Source: Bryobacterales bacterium
Lineage (GTDB): Bacteria; Acidobacteriota; Terriglobia; Bryobacterales; Bryobacteraceae
Direction of reading: 5' to 3'
NCBI GenBank assembly: GCA_020852175.1
Contig: JADZBH010000067.1
Coordinates: 1-64,000, forward strand
Length of the DNA: 64,000 nucleotides
Below the pieces are notes generated by a model. It did no database searches and was not told the origin of the DNA. It saw nothing but the letters and a program-made list of their open reading frames with translations. Position 1 is the first letter of the stretch. Each line of letters begins with the position of its first letter. Below are positions 8,360-18,145 of this stretch, in pieces. The position numbers and the translations under genes were made by a program.

Positions 8360-9871
8360 CCGAAGACGATCCAACTCGATGCCCTGCTGGCCGGAGTGGC
8401 GCTGCTGGCGCCGTTGCCGGAAGCCGCGCGTTCGATCACCGCCTCGGGACTCTGTTTCGATTCGCGCAAGGCGCGTCCCGGCGCCGTCTTCGCCGCCTTC
8501 GCCGGAGCCAACGCCAGTGGGCGCCAGTATGCGCGTCAGGCCATGGAGAGCGGCTGCGTGGCCGTCGTAAGCGACCTGGCCCCGCCGGACGGCTTCCCAG
8601 GCATGTGGCTGCGCGTGGAGCACGGCCGCAAGGCGCTGGCTCTGATGGCCCGCACCTTCTTCGCCGAAGCCGCGGCGGAGATCCGGGTAACCGGCGTCAC
8701 GGGCACGAACGGCAAGACGACCACCTGCTACCTCGTGGATGCCATACTGCGCCAGGCCGGCTTCAAGACAGCGCTCATCGGCACCATCGAATACCGCGTC
8801 GGTGATGACGTGCGTCCTGCTCCCAACACGACTCCCGAGTCCGTGGAGATCTACGAGATTCTGGATGATCTGCGCGGCATCGGTGGCACGCACGCCTCCC
8901 TGGAGATCAGCTCACATGCACTCGAACTGGGCCGCGTGTGGGGACTGGCCGTGCACACGGCGGTGTTCACCAACCTCACGCAGGATCATCTCGACTACCA
9001 CTCCACCATGGAAAAATACTTCGCCGCGAAGGCGGAGTTGTTCCGGGGTCAGGATGCGCCCCCGCCACGCCATGCCGTACTCAACGCGGACGACGCGTGG
9101 GCGCGCCGGATTCACACGAACGCTGGAACGGAGGTTCTCTGGTATTCCCCTTCCGGACAGGCGGGCGGCGGCCGAATGCTGCGTCCGCACGGCGTGAAGA
9201 GCGGTTTTGACGGACTGCGTTTCCGCGTGGAGTGGGACGGCGCGCAATACCCCGTACGCTCGCCTTTGGTGGCGCGCGTGAACGTGGCCAATCTGCTGGC
9301 CGCCTTCGGCGCGGGTCTGTCCTACGGACTATCGCCCGGTGTCATCGTGCAAGGTCTCGAATCCTGCAAGGCCGTGCCCGGGCGCTTCGAACGAATCGAC
9401 GAAGGCCAGCCGTTCCTGGTGGTGGTGGACTACGCCCATACCGACGACGCCTTGCGCAACACGCTGAGCTCGGCGCGCGCACTGGAGCCCGGCCGCATCC
9501 TCACGGTTTTTGGTTGCGGCGGCGAGCGCGACCGCAAAAAGCGTCCGCTCATGGGGCAGGCGGCGGGCGAACTCAGCGATTATGTAGTGCTCACCAGCGA
9601 CAATCCTCGCGGCGAAGAACCGCTCGACATCATGAACGACGCGCTGGTGGGCCTGTGCCGCACCGATACGCCGCATCTGTGCGAGCCGGACCGCGAGCGG
9701 GCCATCCGGCGCGCCATCGAGGAGGCGGGGCCGCGCGACCTGATCGTGATCGCCGGGAAGGGCCACGAAAGCTACCAAGAAATTCAGGGGCGAAAGCTGC
9801 CGTTCGACGACCGCGAAACGGCACGCCGTATTCTCCGTTCGTTCGGCTATCGCAAGGAGGCGCACGCCTAG
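8357..9871 (+). CDS. murE: UDP-MurNAc-L-Ala-D-Glu:mDAP ligase
   Basis: ATP-dependent ligase adding the third stem-peptide residue in the cytoplasm. The ATP loop is GVTGTNGKTTT. The specificity motif DNPRGEEP near the C-terminal third marks meso-diaminopimelate rather than lysine, consistent with a dapF in the window. Family blocks SSHALELGR and NLTQDHLDYH are present. About 504 residues if translation starts at the ATC at 8357 (IPKTIQLDALLAG), which gives the expected N-terminus and has a well-placed AGAGGAG. A GTG at 8396 is the conventional alternative and would remove 13 residues. murF, which usually follows, is absent; mraY starts two bases later. Confidence 0.95.
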   Translation: MPKTIQLDALLAGVALLAPLPEAARSITASGLCFDSRKARPGAVFAAFAGANASGRQYARQAMESGCVAVVSDLAPPDGFPGMWLRVEHGRKALALMARTFFAEAAAEIRVTGVTGTNGKTTTCYLVDAILRQAGFKTALIGTIEYRVGDDVRPAPNTTPESVEIYEILDDLRGIGGTHASLEISSHALELGRVWGLAVHTAVFTNLTQDHLDYHSTMEKYFAAKAELFRGQDAPPPRHAVLNADDAWARRIHTNAGTEVLWYSPSGQAGGGRMLRPHGVKSGFDGLRFRVEWDGAQYPVRSPLVARVNVANLLAAFGAGLSYGLSPGVIVQGLESCKAVPGRFERIDEGQPFLVVVDYAHTDDALRNTLSSARALEPGRILTVFGCGGERDRKKRPLMGQAAGELSDYVVLTSDNPRGEEPLDIMNDALVGLCRTDTPHLCEPDRERAIRRAIEEAGPRDLIVIAGKGHESYQEIQGRKLPFDDRETARRILRSFGYRKEAHA

Positions 9872-9873
9872 CG

Positions 9874-11007
9874 ATGCTCTACTGGCTCCTGTTCGAACTG
9901 CTCGCTCCGGTGTGGGGCCCCCTGCGCCTGTTCGGGTATGTCACGTTCCGCACGGCCTTCGCGGCCCTGACGGCGCTGCTGATCAGTTGGATAGCCGGCC
10001 CGCTGCTGATTTCGCGCCTCCGGCGCCTTCAGTACACGCAATACATTCGCGAGGAAGGGCCGCGCTCGCACCAGAAGAAGGCCGGCACGCCGACCATGGG
10101 CGGGCTGCTCATCATCTTCTCCATCGTGGTTCCGACGCTTTTGTGGACTAACCTGCGCAATCCCTATGTCTGGATCGCGCTGTTCGGACTGCTGAGCTAC
10201 GGCGCCATCGGATTCGCCGACGATTACACGAAGGTGACCAAGAAGCGGAACCTGGGGCTGACGGCCGCGGCCAAGTTCGCCCTGCAGTGTCTTCCGGCGG
10301 CGGTGATCGGTGTCTTTCTGCTGGTGCTGCACGCGCGCGGGCAATACAGCACGGCGATGAACGTGCCGTTCTTCAAATCGCTGAAGCCGGATCTGCTGGT
10401 GGACTCGCTGCTCGGCTCGCCCTTCACCTACCCGCTGGCATTCATCTTCTTCTTCGGCTTTCTCCTGTTCGTGCTGGTAGGCTCGGCCAACGCGGTGAAC
10501 CTCACGGACGGATTGGACGGGCTGGCCAGCGGCCTGATGATCATCGCCGCGGGCGCCATGACCGTGCTCTGTTATGTAAGCGGCCACCGCGAACTGTCGA
10601 CTTACCTCGAACTGGTGCGCCTGCCCGGGGCGGCCGAGTTGAGCATTTTTTGCGCGGCCACGACGGGCGCCGTGCTGGGCTTTCTCTGGTACAACGCCCA
10701 TCCAGCGGAAATTTTCATGGGCGACGTCGGGTCTCTCGCCCTGGGCGGCGGGCTGGGCACGGTGGCCGTGCTCATCAAACAAGAGTTGTTGCTTCCGTTT
10801 TTGGGGGGCGTGTATGTGGTGGAGGTGCTGTCGGTGATTTTACAGGTGGCCAGCGTGCGGTTCCGCGGACGCCGCCTGTTCCTGATGGCTCCGCTGCATC
10901 ACCACTTCGAGAAGTTGGGCTGGGACGAGGCCAAGGTGATCACGCGGTTCTGGATCGTTGGCCTGGTGATGGCGCTGTTCGCGCTGACGACGTTGAAGCT
11001 GCGATAG
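9874..11007 (+). CDS. mraY: Phospho-MurNAc-pentapeptide translocase
   Basis: Integral membrane enzyme that transfers phospho-MurNAc-pentapeptide to undecaprenyl phosphate, making lipid I. The 377 residues hold about ten membrane helices. MraY signatures are visible: the loop SHQKKAGTPTMGGLL, catalytic aspartates in GFADDYTK and NLTDGLDGLA, GDVGSLALGG, and the histidine loop APLHHHFEKLGW near the C-terminus. The start at 9874 follows AAGGAGG (9854-9860). It is placed directly after murE, so murF is missing from this position. Confidence 0.96.
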   Translation: MLYWLLFELLAPVWGPLRLFGYVTFRTAFAALTALLISWIAGPLLISRLRRLQYTQYIREEGPRSHQKKAGTPTMGGLLIIFSIVVPTLLWTNLRNPYVWIALFGLLSYGAIGFADDYTKVTKKRNLGLTAAAKFALQCLPAAVIGVFLLVLHARGQYSTAMNVPFFKSLKPDLLVDSLLGSPFTYPLAFIFFFGFLLFVLVGSANAVNLTDGLDGLASGLMIIAAGAMTVLCYVSGHRELSTYLELVRLPGAAELSIFCAATTGAVLGFLWYNAHPAEIFMGDVGSLALGGGLGTVAVLIKQELLLPFLGGVYVVEVLSVILQVASVRFRGRRLFLMAPLHHHFEKLGWDEAKVITRFWIVGLVMALFALTTLKLR

Positions 11008-11012
11008 GAGGC

Positions 11013-12377
11013 ATGGTGAAGGTCGCTGGGGTCGAGTTGCAGGGAGCGCGGGTGGCCGTGCTGGGACTGGCGAAATCCGGACTCGGCGCGGTGTCGCTGC
11101 TACGGGCGCAGGGCGCCCTGGTGACGGCCGGCGACGGGAAGCCGTTCGCTTTCCTGGAGGAGTCCGTGCAGGCCGCCCTGGCCGGGATACGGTTCGTGCC
11201 GCAGGCCGATGATCCAACCCTCGGCCAGGATCTCGTGGTGCTCTCCCCCGGCGTGCCGGATGACCTGGACATCGTCGTCGCGGCTCGCAAGCGCGGCACC
11301 CCCGTGATCGGCGAACTCGAACTGGCAAGCTACTACCTCACCGGGCCCATCATCGGCGTCACCGGCTCCAACGGCAAGACCACGTGTACTGCACTGATCG
11401 GCCACATCCTGCGGCACAGCGGCATTGACGCGATCGTGGGCGGAAACATCGGAATACCGCCGTCGGCGCTGGTTGGCGCCTCCAACGAGGACACCTGGCT
11501 GGTGCTTGAATTGTCGAGCTTCCAACTGGAAACGGCTTCAAACTTCTCGGCGAAGATCGGCGTGTGCCTGAACGTGACGCCCGATCATCTCGACCGGCAC
11601 AAGACGATGGAGGCCTACTCGGGCGCCAAGGGCCGTCTGTTCGCCACGCAGCGCGACGACGGCTTCGCCGTGTTGAACGCCGACGACGAAACCTGCACCG
11701 GCTACTCGGCGCTCACCAGGGGCTGGCCCGTGTGGTTCAGCCTGGAACGCACGGTGGCGCCGGGGGTGTATGTACAGGACGGCGTGATCGTGCTGGACGG
11801 CGAGCCGGTGATGCCGGTGAGCGGGATTCCCTTGCGGGGCCGGCACAACGTGCAGAACGTGCTGGCTGCCGCGGCGGCGGCTCATCTGGCCGGGGCCACG
11901 CTGGAACAGATCGCCGCGGCGGTAAGGACCTTCCCCGGCGTCGAGCATCGCCTCGAATTCGTGCGCGACCGCGCCGGCGTGGCCTGGTACAACGACTCGA
12001 AAGCGACCAACGTGGACGCCGCGCTGAAAGCCGTGGAGGCGTTCGACAACCGTCTGTGGATCATTCTCGGCGGCAAGGACAAGGACGGCGACTACACCCC
12101 GCTGGCCGAAGCCCTGCGCGGCCATGTGGCCGGCGCACTGTTGATTGGCTCGGCGGCGGAGAAGATCGCCGTGCAACTGCAAGGTATTCCGCAGGTGGCC
12201 TGCGGCACGATGGAGGCCGCCGTGGCGCACGCGGCCCGCCACGCCCGGCAGGACGACGTGGTGGTGCTCGCCCCTGCCTGCGCGAGCTTCGATCAATTCA
12301 ACAGCTATGAACACCGCGGCCGCGTCTTCAAGGACCTGGTGCGGGCTCTCGATGGCGGAACGGAGCGGAGGAAGTAA
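11013..12377 (+). CDS. murD: UDP-MurNAc-L-alanine:D-glutamate ligase
   Basis: Adds D-glutamate, the second stem-peptide residue. About 454 residues. N-terminal Rossmann-like VAVLGLAKSGLG binds the UDP moiety. The ATP loop is GVTGSNGKTT, followed by NVTPDHLDRH, HRLEFV, NDSKATN and GGKDKDGD, all Mur-ligase blocks. AGGAGG at 11006-11011 ends one base before the ATG at 11013, very tight, so the adjacent GTG at 11016 could be the true start. The mraY stop lies inside the ribosome site. Confidence 0.95.
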   Translation: MVKVAGVELQGARVAVLGLAKSGLGAVSLLRAQGALVTAGDGKPFAFLEESVQAALAGIRFVPQADDPTLGQDLVVLSPGVPDDLDIVVAARKRGTPVIGELELASYYLTGPIIGVTGSNGKTTCTALIGHILRHSGIDAIVGGNIGIPPSALVGASNEDTWLVLELSSFQLETASNFSAKIGVCLNVTPDHLDRHKTMEAYSGAKGRLFATQRDDGFAVLNADDETCTGYSALTRGWPVWFSLERTVAPGVYVQDGVIVLDGEPVMPVSGIPLRGRHNVQNVLAAAAAAHLAGATLEQIAAAVRTFPGVEHRLEFVRDRAGVAWYNDSKATNVDAALKAVEAFDNRLWIILGGKDKDGDYTPLAEALRGHVAGALLIGSAAEKIAVQLQGIPQVACGTMEAAVAHAARHARQDDVVVLAPACASFDQFNSYEHRGRVFKDLVRALDGGTERRK

Positions 12378-12381
12378 AACG

Positions 12382-13542
12382 ATGGCACGCGGACGCATGG
12401 ATTGGATTCTCTTCTTCACGGTGCTGGCCCTAGTGGCATTCGGACTCGTGATGGTGTTCAGCGCCAGTTCGGTGGTGGCGCAGATCCGGTACAAGGAGGG
12501 GAGTTTCTATTTCCTCTCGCGCCAGTTTCTGGCGGCGATTCTCGGATTCGGCGCCATGGTGCTCTTCAGCCAGAGCGACTACCGTAAGTTCTTCTCGCCG
12601 GCCGCGGCATTCATGGGACTGGGCTTCACCTTGGTGCTGCTGGTGGCCGCCTACTTCCTGGACGCTCGCAGCCACCGCTGGATCCACCTGGGCTACTTTA
12701 ACCTGCAACCCAGCGAACTCGCCAAGCCAGCGCTTATCCTCTTCATCGCCTGGATGGCGTCCATGCGCGCCGGCTACGTCAACTCGCGTCACACGCTCAT
12801 ACAGGTGTCGATCATCGTCTTCTTCGTCGCCGGCATCATCCTGATGACCGACTTCGGCACCGCCGTTGTACTGGCGGGCACGGTCATGTCCATTCTTTAC
12901 GTGGGCGGACTCTCGCGGCGTTACCTGTTGATCGCCGCCCTGACGGGCTTGTGCGTGCTGAGCGTCGCGATGGTGTCCAAACCCTACCGCCTGCTGCGCG
13001 TGATCACCTATGTCGATCCCCAGTTTGAATATATGCAGCGGACGGAGGTGGGCAGGAAGGTTCTGGCATACGCGCAATCGGGATCGAAGGTGCAGGACAC
13101 CGCCTATCACGGGCTGCAATCGCGCATCGCCGTGGCCACGGGAGGCGTAACGGGCCTGGGCCTGATGAACAGCAAACAGAAACGGCTGTTCCTGCCCGAA
13201 CCCCACACCGACTACCTGTACGCGATTCTGGCCGAGGAAACGGGCATCATTGGCGCGATGCTGGTTCTGGCCGGCTACATCGTGATCCTGTGGCGCGGCT
13301 ACCGTCTGTACTGGACCGCGCTCGATGAGTTCGGCCGCTGCCTGGCCGTGGGCATCACCACCTGCATTCTGCTGCAGGCCTTCATGAATATAAGCGTCGT
13401 GCTCGATATGGGGCCCTCGAAGGGCTTTCCCCTTCCACTGATGAGCTACGGCGGCAGTTCACTGGTCACCAGCATGATTCTGATTGGGATTCTGCTGAGC
13501 GTCAGCGACCGCTCCGTGGCGCCGGAGGAGGCCCAAGGGTAA
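12382..13542 (+). CDS. ftsW: Septal peptidoglycan polymerase FtsW (SEDS family)
   Basis: SEDS glycosyltransferase that polymerises lipid II at the septum with FtsI. 386 residues and about ten membrane helices. SEDS blocks include VFSASS in helix 1, RWIHLGYFNLQPSELAKPA, LMTDFGTAVV, the catalytic-loop region PEPHTDYLYAILAEE with the conserved Asp, and the C-terminal SYGGSSL. The start at 12382 lies four bases after the murD stop. Confidence 0.95.
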   Translation: MARGRMDWILFFTVLALVAFGLVMVFSASSVVAQIRYKEGSFYFLSRQFLAAILGFGAMVLFSQSDYRKFFSPAAAFMGLGFTLVLLVAAYFLDARSHRWIHLGYFNLQPSELAKPALILFIAWMASMRAGYVNSRHTLIQVSIIVFFVAGIILMTDFGTAVVLAGTVMSILYVGGLSRRYLLIAALTGLCVLSVAMVSKPYRLLRVITYVDPQFEYMQRTEVGRKVLAYAQSGSKVQDTAYHGLQSRIAVATGGVTGLGLMNSKQKRLFLPEPHTDYLYAILAEETGIIGAMLVLAGYIVILWRGYRLYWTALDEFGRCLAVGITTCILLQAFMNISVVLDMGPSKGFPLPLMSYGGSSLVTSMILIGILLSVSDRSVAPEEAQG

Positions 13543-13547
13543 CGCCA

Positions 13548-14690
13548 ATGCGGCAACTGCACTTTCTCATGGCGGGCGGCGGAACGGCCGGGCATGTCGT
13601 GCCCGCCATCGCCGTGGCGCGCGAACTCCACGCGCGCGGCCATGCCGTGACCTTTCTGGGCACGCGCGGCGGCCTGGAGGCGCGCCTGGTGCCGGAAGCC
13701 GGATTTCTGATCGAGTGGGTGCAGATCGGCGGATTGAATCGCGTGGGCCTGCTGCGCAAACTGCGAACGCTGCTGCAATTGCCTCTGGCCATCGGCAGCG
13801 CGTGGCGCCTCATGCGGCGTCTGCGCATCGCGGCGGTATTTTCCATGGGGGGTTTCGTGGCCGGACCGGCGGTGGCCGCGGCGATTCTCGGCCGCGTGCC
13901 AGTGGCCGTGATGGAGCCCAACGCCACGCCGGGATTCACCAACCGGGTCGCAGCGCGATGGGTGAAACGGGCGTTGCTCAGTTTCGAAGAGACCGCGCGC
14001 TGGTTCCCCCCGGGCCGCTCGGAAGTGACCGGAAGGCCCGTGAAGGCCGAGTTCTTCGCCATCGAACCCCGGCGTGCGGCGGCGGATGAGCCGTTCACCG
14101 TGTTGATCACCGGCGCCAGCGCGGGCTCCCGCACCTTGAACCGGGCCGCTCGCGAGTGTTGGCCCCTGCTGGCCGCCTCGGGGGCCCATGTTCACCTGAT
14201 CATGCAAACCGGCGCTGCTGAGTTCTCCGCGATGGAGCGCGCCTGGGCGGAGTACTCGAAACCGGCGGCGCTGACGGGTGAGGTGGCCGCGTTCATTCGC
14301 GATATGCCCGCAGCGTTCGCCCGCGCCGATGTGATTGTATGCCGCGCCGGGGGAACCGTGGCCGAACTGGCCGCCGCGGGCCGGGCCAGCATACTTGTGC
14401 CCTTCCCCTTCGCCGCCGACGACCATCAGGCGCGCAATGCCGAAGCCATGGCGCGCGCCGGGGCGGGCGTGATGGTGCACGACGCCGGAATGACCGGCGA
14501 GCGGCTGTTCGCCGAACTGGCGGGTCTTATGAAAGATCCACGGCGCGTGCAGGCGATGGGCGCCGCCGCGAAGCGGCTGGCACGGCCCGGGGCCACGCGC
14601 CGCGCGGCCGAGATTCTTGAAGAAATCGCCCGGAAAAACACTGAGGAAGGATTGACACGGCCCTCACAAAGCCGAAACAATACGAGGTAA
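13548..14690 (+). CDS. murG: UDP-GlcNAc:lipid I N-acetylglucosaminyltransferase
   Basis: Peripheral membrane GT28 enzyme turning lipid I into lipid II. 380 residues. The N-terminal glycine-rich loop GGGTAGHVVPAIAVA and a second loop TGASAGSRTLN are present, with the donor-binding CRAGGTVAELAAAGRASILVP region near 265-285. It starts five bases after ftsW and ends two before murC. Confidence 0.96.
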   Translation: MRQLHFLMAGGGTAGHVVPAIAVARELHARGHAVTFLGTRGGLEARLVPEAGFLIEWVQIGGLNRVGLLRKLRTLLQLPLAIGSAWRLMRRLRIAAVFSMGGFVAGPAVAAAILGRVPVAVMEPNATPGFTNRVAARWVKRALLSFEETARWFPPGRSEVTGRPVKAEFFAIEPRRAAADEPFTVLITGASAGSRTLNRAARECWPLLAASGAHVHLIMQTGAAEFSAMERAWAEYSKPAALTGEVAAFIRDMPAAFARADVIVCRAGGTVAELAAAGRASILVPFPFAADDHQARNAEAMARAGAGVMVHDAGMTGERLFAELAGLMKDPRRVQAMGAAAKRLARPGATRRAAEILEEIARKNTEEGLTRPSQSRNNTR

Positions 14691-14692
14691 AA

Positions 14693-16084
14693 ATGTTTTT
14701 TAGATCCCAGCATCTCCACTTCGTGGGGATAGGCGGAATCGGAATGAGCGGCATTGCCGAGGTTCTCTTGAACCTCGGATACCGTATCAGCGGCTCCGAC
14801 CTGAAGCGCAGTCCCATCACGGACCGCCTGGCCTCGCTGGGAGCGGCCATCATGGAAGGCCACGACGCGGCGCATGTGGGCGACGCACAGGCGGTGGTGA
14901 TCACCTCGGCGGTGAAGGGGGACAACCCGGAGGTGGCCGAGGCCATCCGCAGGGGGATTCCCCTGATCCCGCGCGGCGAACTGCTGGCCGAGTTGATGCG
15001 TCTGAAGTTCGGCATCGCCGTGGCGGGCAGCCATGGCAAAACGTCCACCACTTCGATTGTGGCCACCATGCTGAGCCACGCCGGTCTGGACCCCACGGTG
15101 GTGGTAGGCGGGCGTGTCGCCACCATGGGAGGCTCGAACGCGCGCGTGGGCCGCAGCGATCTGCTCGTGGTGGAGTCCGACGAAAGCGACGGCAGCTTCC
15201 TGAAGCTGGCGCCGATCCTCGCCGTGGTCACCAACATCGACCGCGAACACCTGGACCACTACCTCACCTTCGACAACGTTCTGCAGGCGTTTACCGATTT
15301 CGTGAACAAGGTACCGTTCTACGGCGCCGCCATCGTCTGTCTGGATGACGAAAACGTCCAGGGGATCCTTCCCGCCATCAAGCGCCGGGTTGTGACCTAC
15401 GGCACGAGCGCGCAGGCCGATCTGGAAATTCGCGACGTCGTCATGGACGCCGGCGCCAGCCGGTTCCGTCTGCGCCGGCGCGGCGAAGACATCGGCGAGT
15501 TCGAACTGCCGGTCCCCGGCATGCACAACGTATTGAACGCGGCCGCGGCCGCGGCCGTGGGTCTTGAAATGGAGTTGACGCCGGAGCAGATCCGCGCCGG
15601 GCTGGCGCAGTACCGCGGCGTGGACCGCCGGTTCCAGTTGCGCGGCACCGTGGACGGCGTCCGCGTGGTGGACGACTACGGCCATCACCCCACCGAGGTG
15701 CGAGCCACGCTGCAGGCCGCGCGCATGGGCGCCGGACGCGTGCTCGTGCTCTTCCAGCCGCACCGCTACACCCGGACACAACTGCTGCTGGACGACTTCG
15801 CCCGCAGCTTCCACCAGGCCGACCGCGTCTGGGTTACCGACATCTATGCCGCCAGCGAACCGCCCATTGAAGGCGTCACGGCCGAAGCGCTCGTGGAGCG
15901 CATGCGCGGCCATGGCCACCGCGGAGCGGTCTACGCCGGCTCCCTCGCCGACGCCGTGGAAGGCGCTGTCGCCGAAGCGCGGCCTGGCGATCTTGTCCTG
16001 ACGCTGGGCGCGGGCAACATTTCGCAGGCCGGCGAGACGCTGCTCAGCGGGCTGGAAGCACGCCTCGGGGAGGTACGCGCCTAA
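14693..16084 (+). CDS. murC: UDP-MurNAc:L-alanine ligase
   Basis: First Mur ligase of the pathway, adding L-alanine to UDP-MurNAc. 463 residues. HFVGIGGIGMSGIAEVL binds the UDP part, the ATP loop is AVAGSHGKTSTTS, and NIDREHLDHY and VDDYGHHPTE are MurC blocks. The stop and the ftsQ start overlap (TAATG). murB and ddl, which often follow murC, are absent. Confidence 0.96.
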   Translation: MFFRSQHLHFVGIGGIGMSGIAEVLLNLGYRISGSDLKRSPITDRLASLGAAIMEGHDAAHVGDAQAVVITSAVKGDNPEVAEAIRRGIPLIPRGELLAELMRLKFGIAVAGSHGKTSTTSIVATMLSHAGLDPTVVVGGRVATMGGSNARVGRSDLLVVESDESDGSFLKLAPILAVVTNIDREHLDHYLTFDNVLQAFTDFVNKVPFYGAAIVCLDDENVQGILPAIKRRVVTYGTSAQADLEIRDVVMDAGASRFRLRRRGEDIGEFELPVPGMHNVLNAAAAAAVGLEMELTPEQIRAGLAQYRGVDRRFQLRGTVDGVRVVDDYGHHPTEVRATLQAARMGAGRVLVLFQPHRYTRTQLLLDDFARSFHQADRVWVTDIYAASEPPIEGVTAEALVERMRGHGHRGAVYAGSLADAVEGAVAEARPGDLVLTLGAGNISQAGETLLSGLEARLGEVRA

Positions 16085-16920
16085 TGGCACGGCGGGAGGC
16101 ATTCTTCATGGAAGAGAAGGGACCGGCGCCGCGCATTCTGCGCGCATTGGCCCTGCCGGCCATCATCGTGCTGGCTATCGGCATCACGATTGCCGTGGCC
16201 ACGCACCTGGCCGAGAGCTTCCTGTTGCACGACAGCCGGTTCGCATTCCGGTTGCCTCCGGTGCCTGGCGAGCCCGCCACGCTCGTCGTGGGCGGCCTGG
16301 TACGCACCGGAGAGGAGAGCGTGCGTCGGATGTTCCGCGCCGACGCCGGCAAGAGCGTCTACGGCATCCCGCTGAGCGAGCGGCGCAAGGGAGTCGAATC
16401 GCTCGACTGGGTGAGACAGGCAACGGTCGCGCGCCGTTGGCCGAACCGCATCGAGGTTTACGTCACGGAGCGTCAGCCCGCGGCTTTCGTGCAGTTGTCC
16501 TCCGGGCACGGGCGCGTACGGGCGAGTTTCATCGACGCCGAAGGATTCCTGATGCCGATCACCGAACACGACCGCCAGCGCTACGATCTGCCCACGCTGT
16601 TCGGCGTGCGCGAGGATATGAAACCCGAGGACCGCGCCTTGCGCGTGCGCCAGATGCAGCGGTTCTACCGGCAGGCGGCGCAGTCGGGTTTGACGATCTC
16701 CGAGGTGTACCTTTCCAATGTCGAAAATTTGAGGTGCCGCGTGAAGCTCGACAACCGCAGCTACCTGCTGCGGATGGGGAAAGAAAATTTCGCGTTCAAC
16801 CTGGACCGCTTCCGGCGGCATCTGCCCGACATCGAGCGGCGCATGCCCTGGGCCGCCGTGCTGGACATGCGGGACCCCACGACGATTACAGCCTCCGCGC
16901 AGGAGAATGATGGCGAATAA
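16084..16920 (+). CDS. ftsQ: Division protein FtsQ/DivIB
   Basis: Bitopic divisome protein of 278 residues linking FtsA/FtsZ to FtsW/FtsI. One membrane helix (about 20-42, LALPAIIVLAIGITIAVAT) is followed by a POTRA domain (about 62-132; LVVGGLVRTGEESVRRMF, SLDWVRQATVARRWPNRIEVYVTERQPAAF) and a beta domain. FtsQ sequences diverge widely, but these POTRA blocks and the position between murC and ftsA make the call firm. It overlaps murC by one base and ftsA by 14. Confidence 0.92.
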   Translation: MARREAFFMEEKGPAPRILRALALPAIIVLAIGITIAVATHLAESFLLHDSRFAFRLPPVPGEPATLVVGGLVRTGEESVRRMFRADAGKSVYGIPLSERRKGVESLDWVRQATVARRWPNRIEVYVTERQPAAFVQLSSGHGRVRASFIDAEGFLMPITEHDRQRYDLPTLFGVREDMKPEDRALRVRQMQRFYRQAAQSGLTISEVYLSNVENLRCRVKLDNRSYLLRMGKENFAFNLDRFRRHLPDIERRMPWAAVLDMRDPTTITASAQENDGE

Positions 16921-18127
16921 GACAAAGATCGCCGTGGGACTGGATGCGGGCAGCTCGCGCACGCGGTGCGTGGTCTGCGCCATCGAGGACGGCCGTCTGC
17001 GCTTCCTGGGCGCGGGCTCGGCTCCCTCCACGGGCTGGTACCGGGGCCGCGTGGCCGACCCCGACGCGGTGAGCGACAGCATCCTGCTGGCCGTGCGCGA
17101 GGCGGAAACCAATGCGCAGGTTCTGGTGGAATCGGTGGCGGCCGGCGTTGGCGGGCCGTCCGTCGAGGGATTGCAGGGACGTGGTCTCTACGAATTCAGC
17201 CGGGCAAGAGAGTTGGAAGCCAATGATCTTGCCTATGCCGTGGAGTTGGGCACGCGCGTGCGTCTGGAGGAAGACCGCATGCTGTGCCATGTGCTGCCAC
17301 AGGACTTCACGGTGGACGGAAAGTCAGGCTACCGCAGGCCGGTAGGCGTCGGCTGTACGCGGCTGGAGGCGAACCTGCAGTTGATCACAGCGTCGGCACA
17401 AGAGCACCAGTGCCTTGTGTCGGCGCTGCATCAATCCCATCTGGCGGTGGAGGAAACCGTCTTTGAACCGATCGCGGCCGCCTATGCCACGGTGATGTCG
17501 GACGAACGCGGCCGGGGCGCGGCGCTGGTGGACGTGGGCATCCATTCCACCGGCGTGGCGATCTACGACGGCGAAGCGATGGTGGGAGCGGCCAGTCTTC
17601 CCGTTTCGGCCGATCATCTCACGCGCGACCTGACGCTGGGCCTGCGGGCCGCCCATGGCGTGTCCATCTCCTATGAAGACGCCGAATCGCTGAAACGCGA
17701 ATACGGGTGCGCGATGCTGGGGCTCACCTCGGACAACGCTCTGCTGGAAATCCCCTCTCCCGAAGGACGCGGCATTCAGGAGATCACGCGGCGGCATGTG
17801 AACGAGATTCTCGAAGCGCGCGCCGAGGAGTTGTTCCTCTACGTGCGCCGCGAACTGGTGAGGGCCGGCATGGAAAACGCCCTATTGGAGGGAGTGTTCC
17901 TCACCGGCGGCGGCGCCCGGTTGACGGGCATGTGCGACATGGCGGAAAAGGTGCTGAACTGTCCGGCCAAGTTCGGCCTGACACGCGGCATTCGCGCCTG
18001 GCCGCAAAACTTTGAGGATCCAGCCTGGGCGACGGCGGCTGGGCTGTGCATGTATTCGGCACGGCTCAAATTGCAGCGCGGCGGGCGGAAAAAACCACCC
18101 GGGCTGCTGGGATTGCTGGGCTGGTAA
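16907..18127 (+). CDS. ftsA: Division protein FtsA
   Basis: Actin-like ATPase that tethers FtsZ to the membrane and recruits the late divisome. 406 residues with an actin fold: VGLDAGSSRTRCVV (phosphate 1), GAALVDVGIHSTGVAIY (phosphate 2) and GVFLTGGGARLTGM (adenosine). The usual C-terminal amphipathic helix is short here, reading GLLGLLGW after a basic RGGRKK stretch. Two adjacent ATGs (16907, 16910) lie right after AGGAGA, within the end of ftsQ. Confidence 0.95.
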   Translation: MMANKTKIAVGLDAGSSRTRCVVCAIEDGRLRFLGAGSAPSTGWYRGRVADPDAVSDSILLAVREAETNAQVLVESVAAGVGGPSVEGLQGRGLYEFSRARELEANDLAYAVELGTRVRLEEDRMLCHVLPQDFTVDGKSGYRRPVGVGCTRLEANLQLITASAQEHQCLVSALHQSHLAVEETVFEPIAAAYATVMSDERGRGAALVDVGIHSTGVAIYDGEAMVGAASLPVSADHLTRDLTLGLRAAHGVSISYEDAESLKREYGCAMLGLTSDNALLEIPSPEGRGIQEITRRHVNEILEARAEELFLYVRRELVRAGMENALLEGVFLTGGGARLTGMCDMAEKVLNCPAKFGLTRGIRAWPQNFEDPAWATAAGLCMYSARLKLQRGGRKKPPGLLGLLGW

Positions 18128-18145
18128 CGAGGAGAGAGAAGACCC

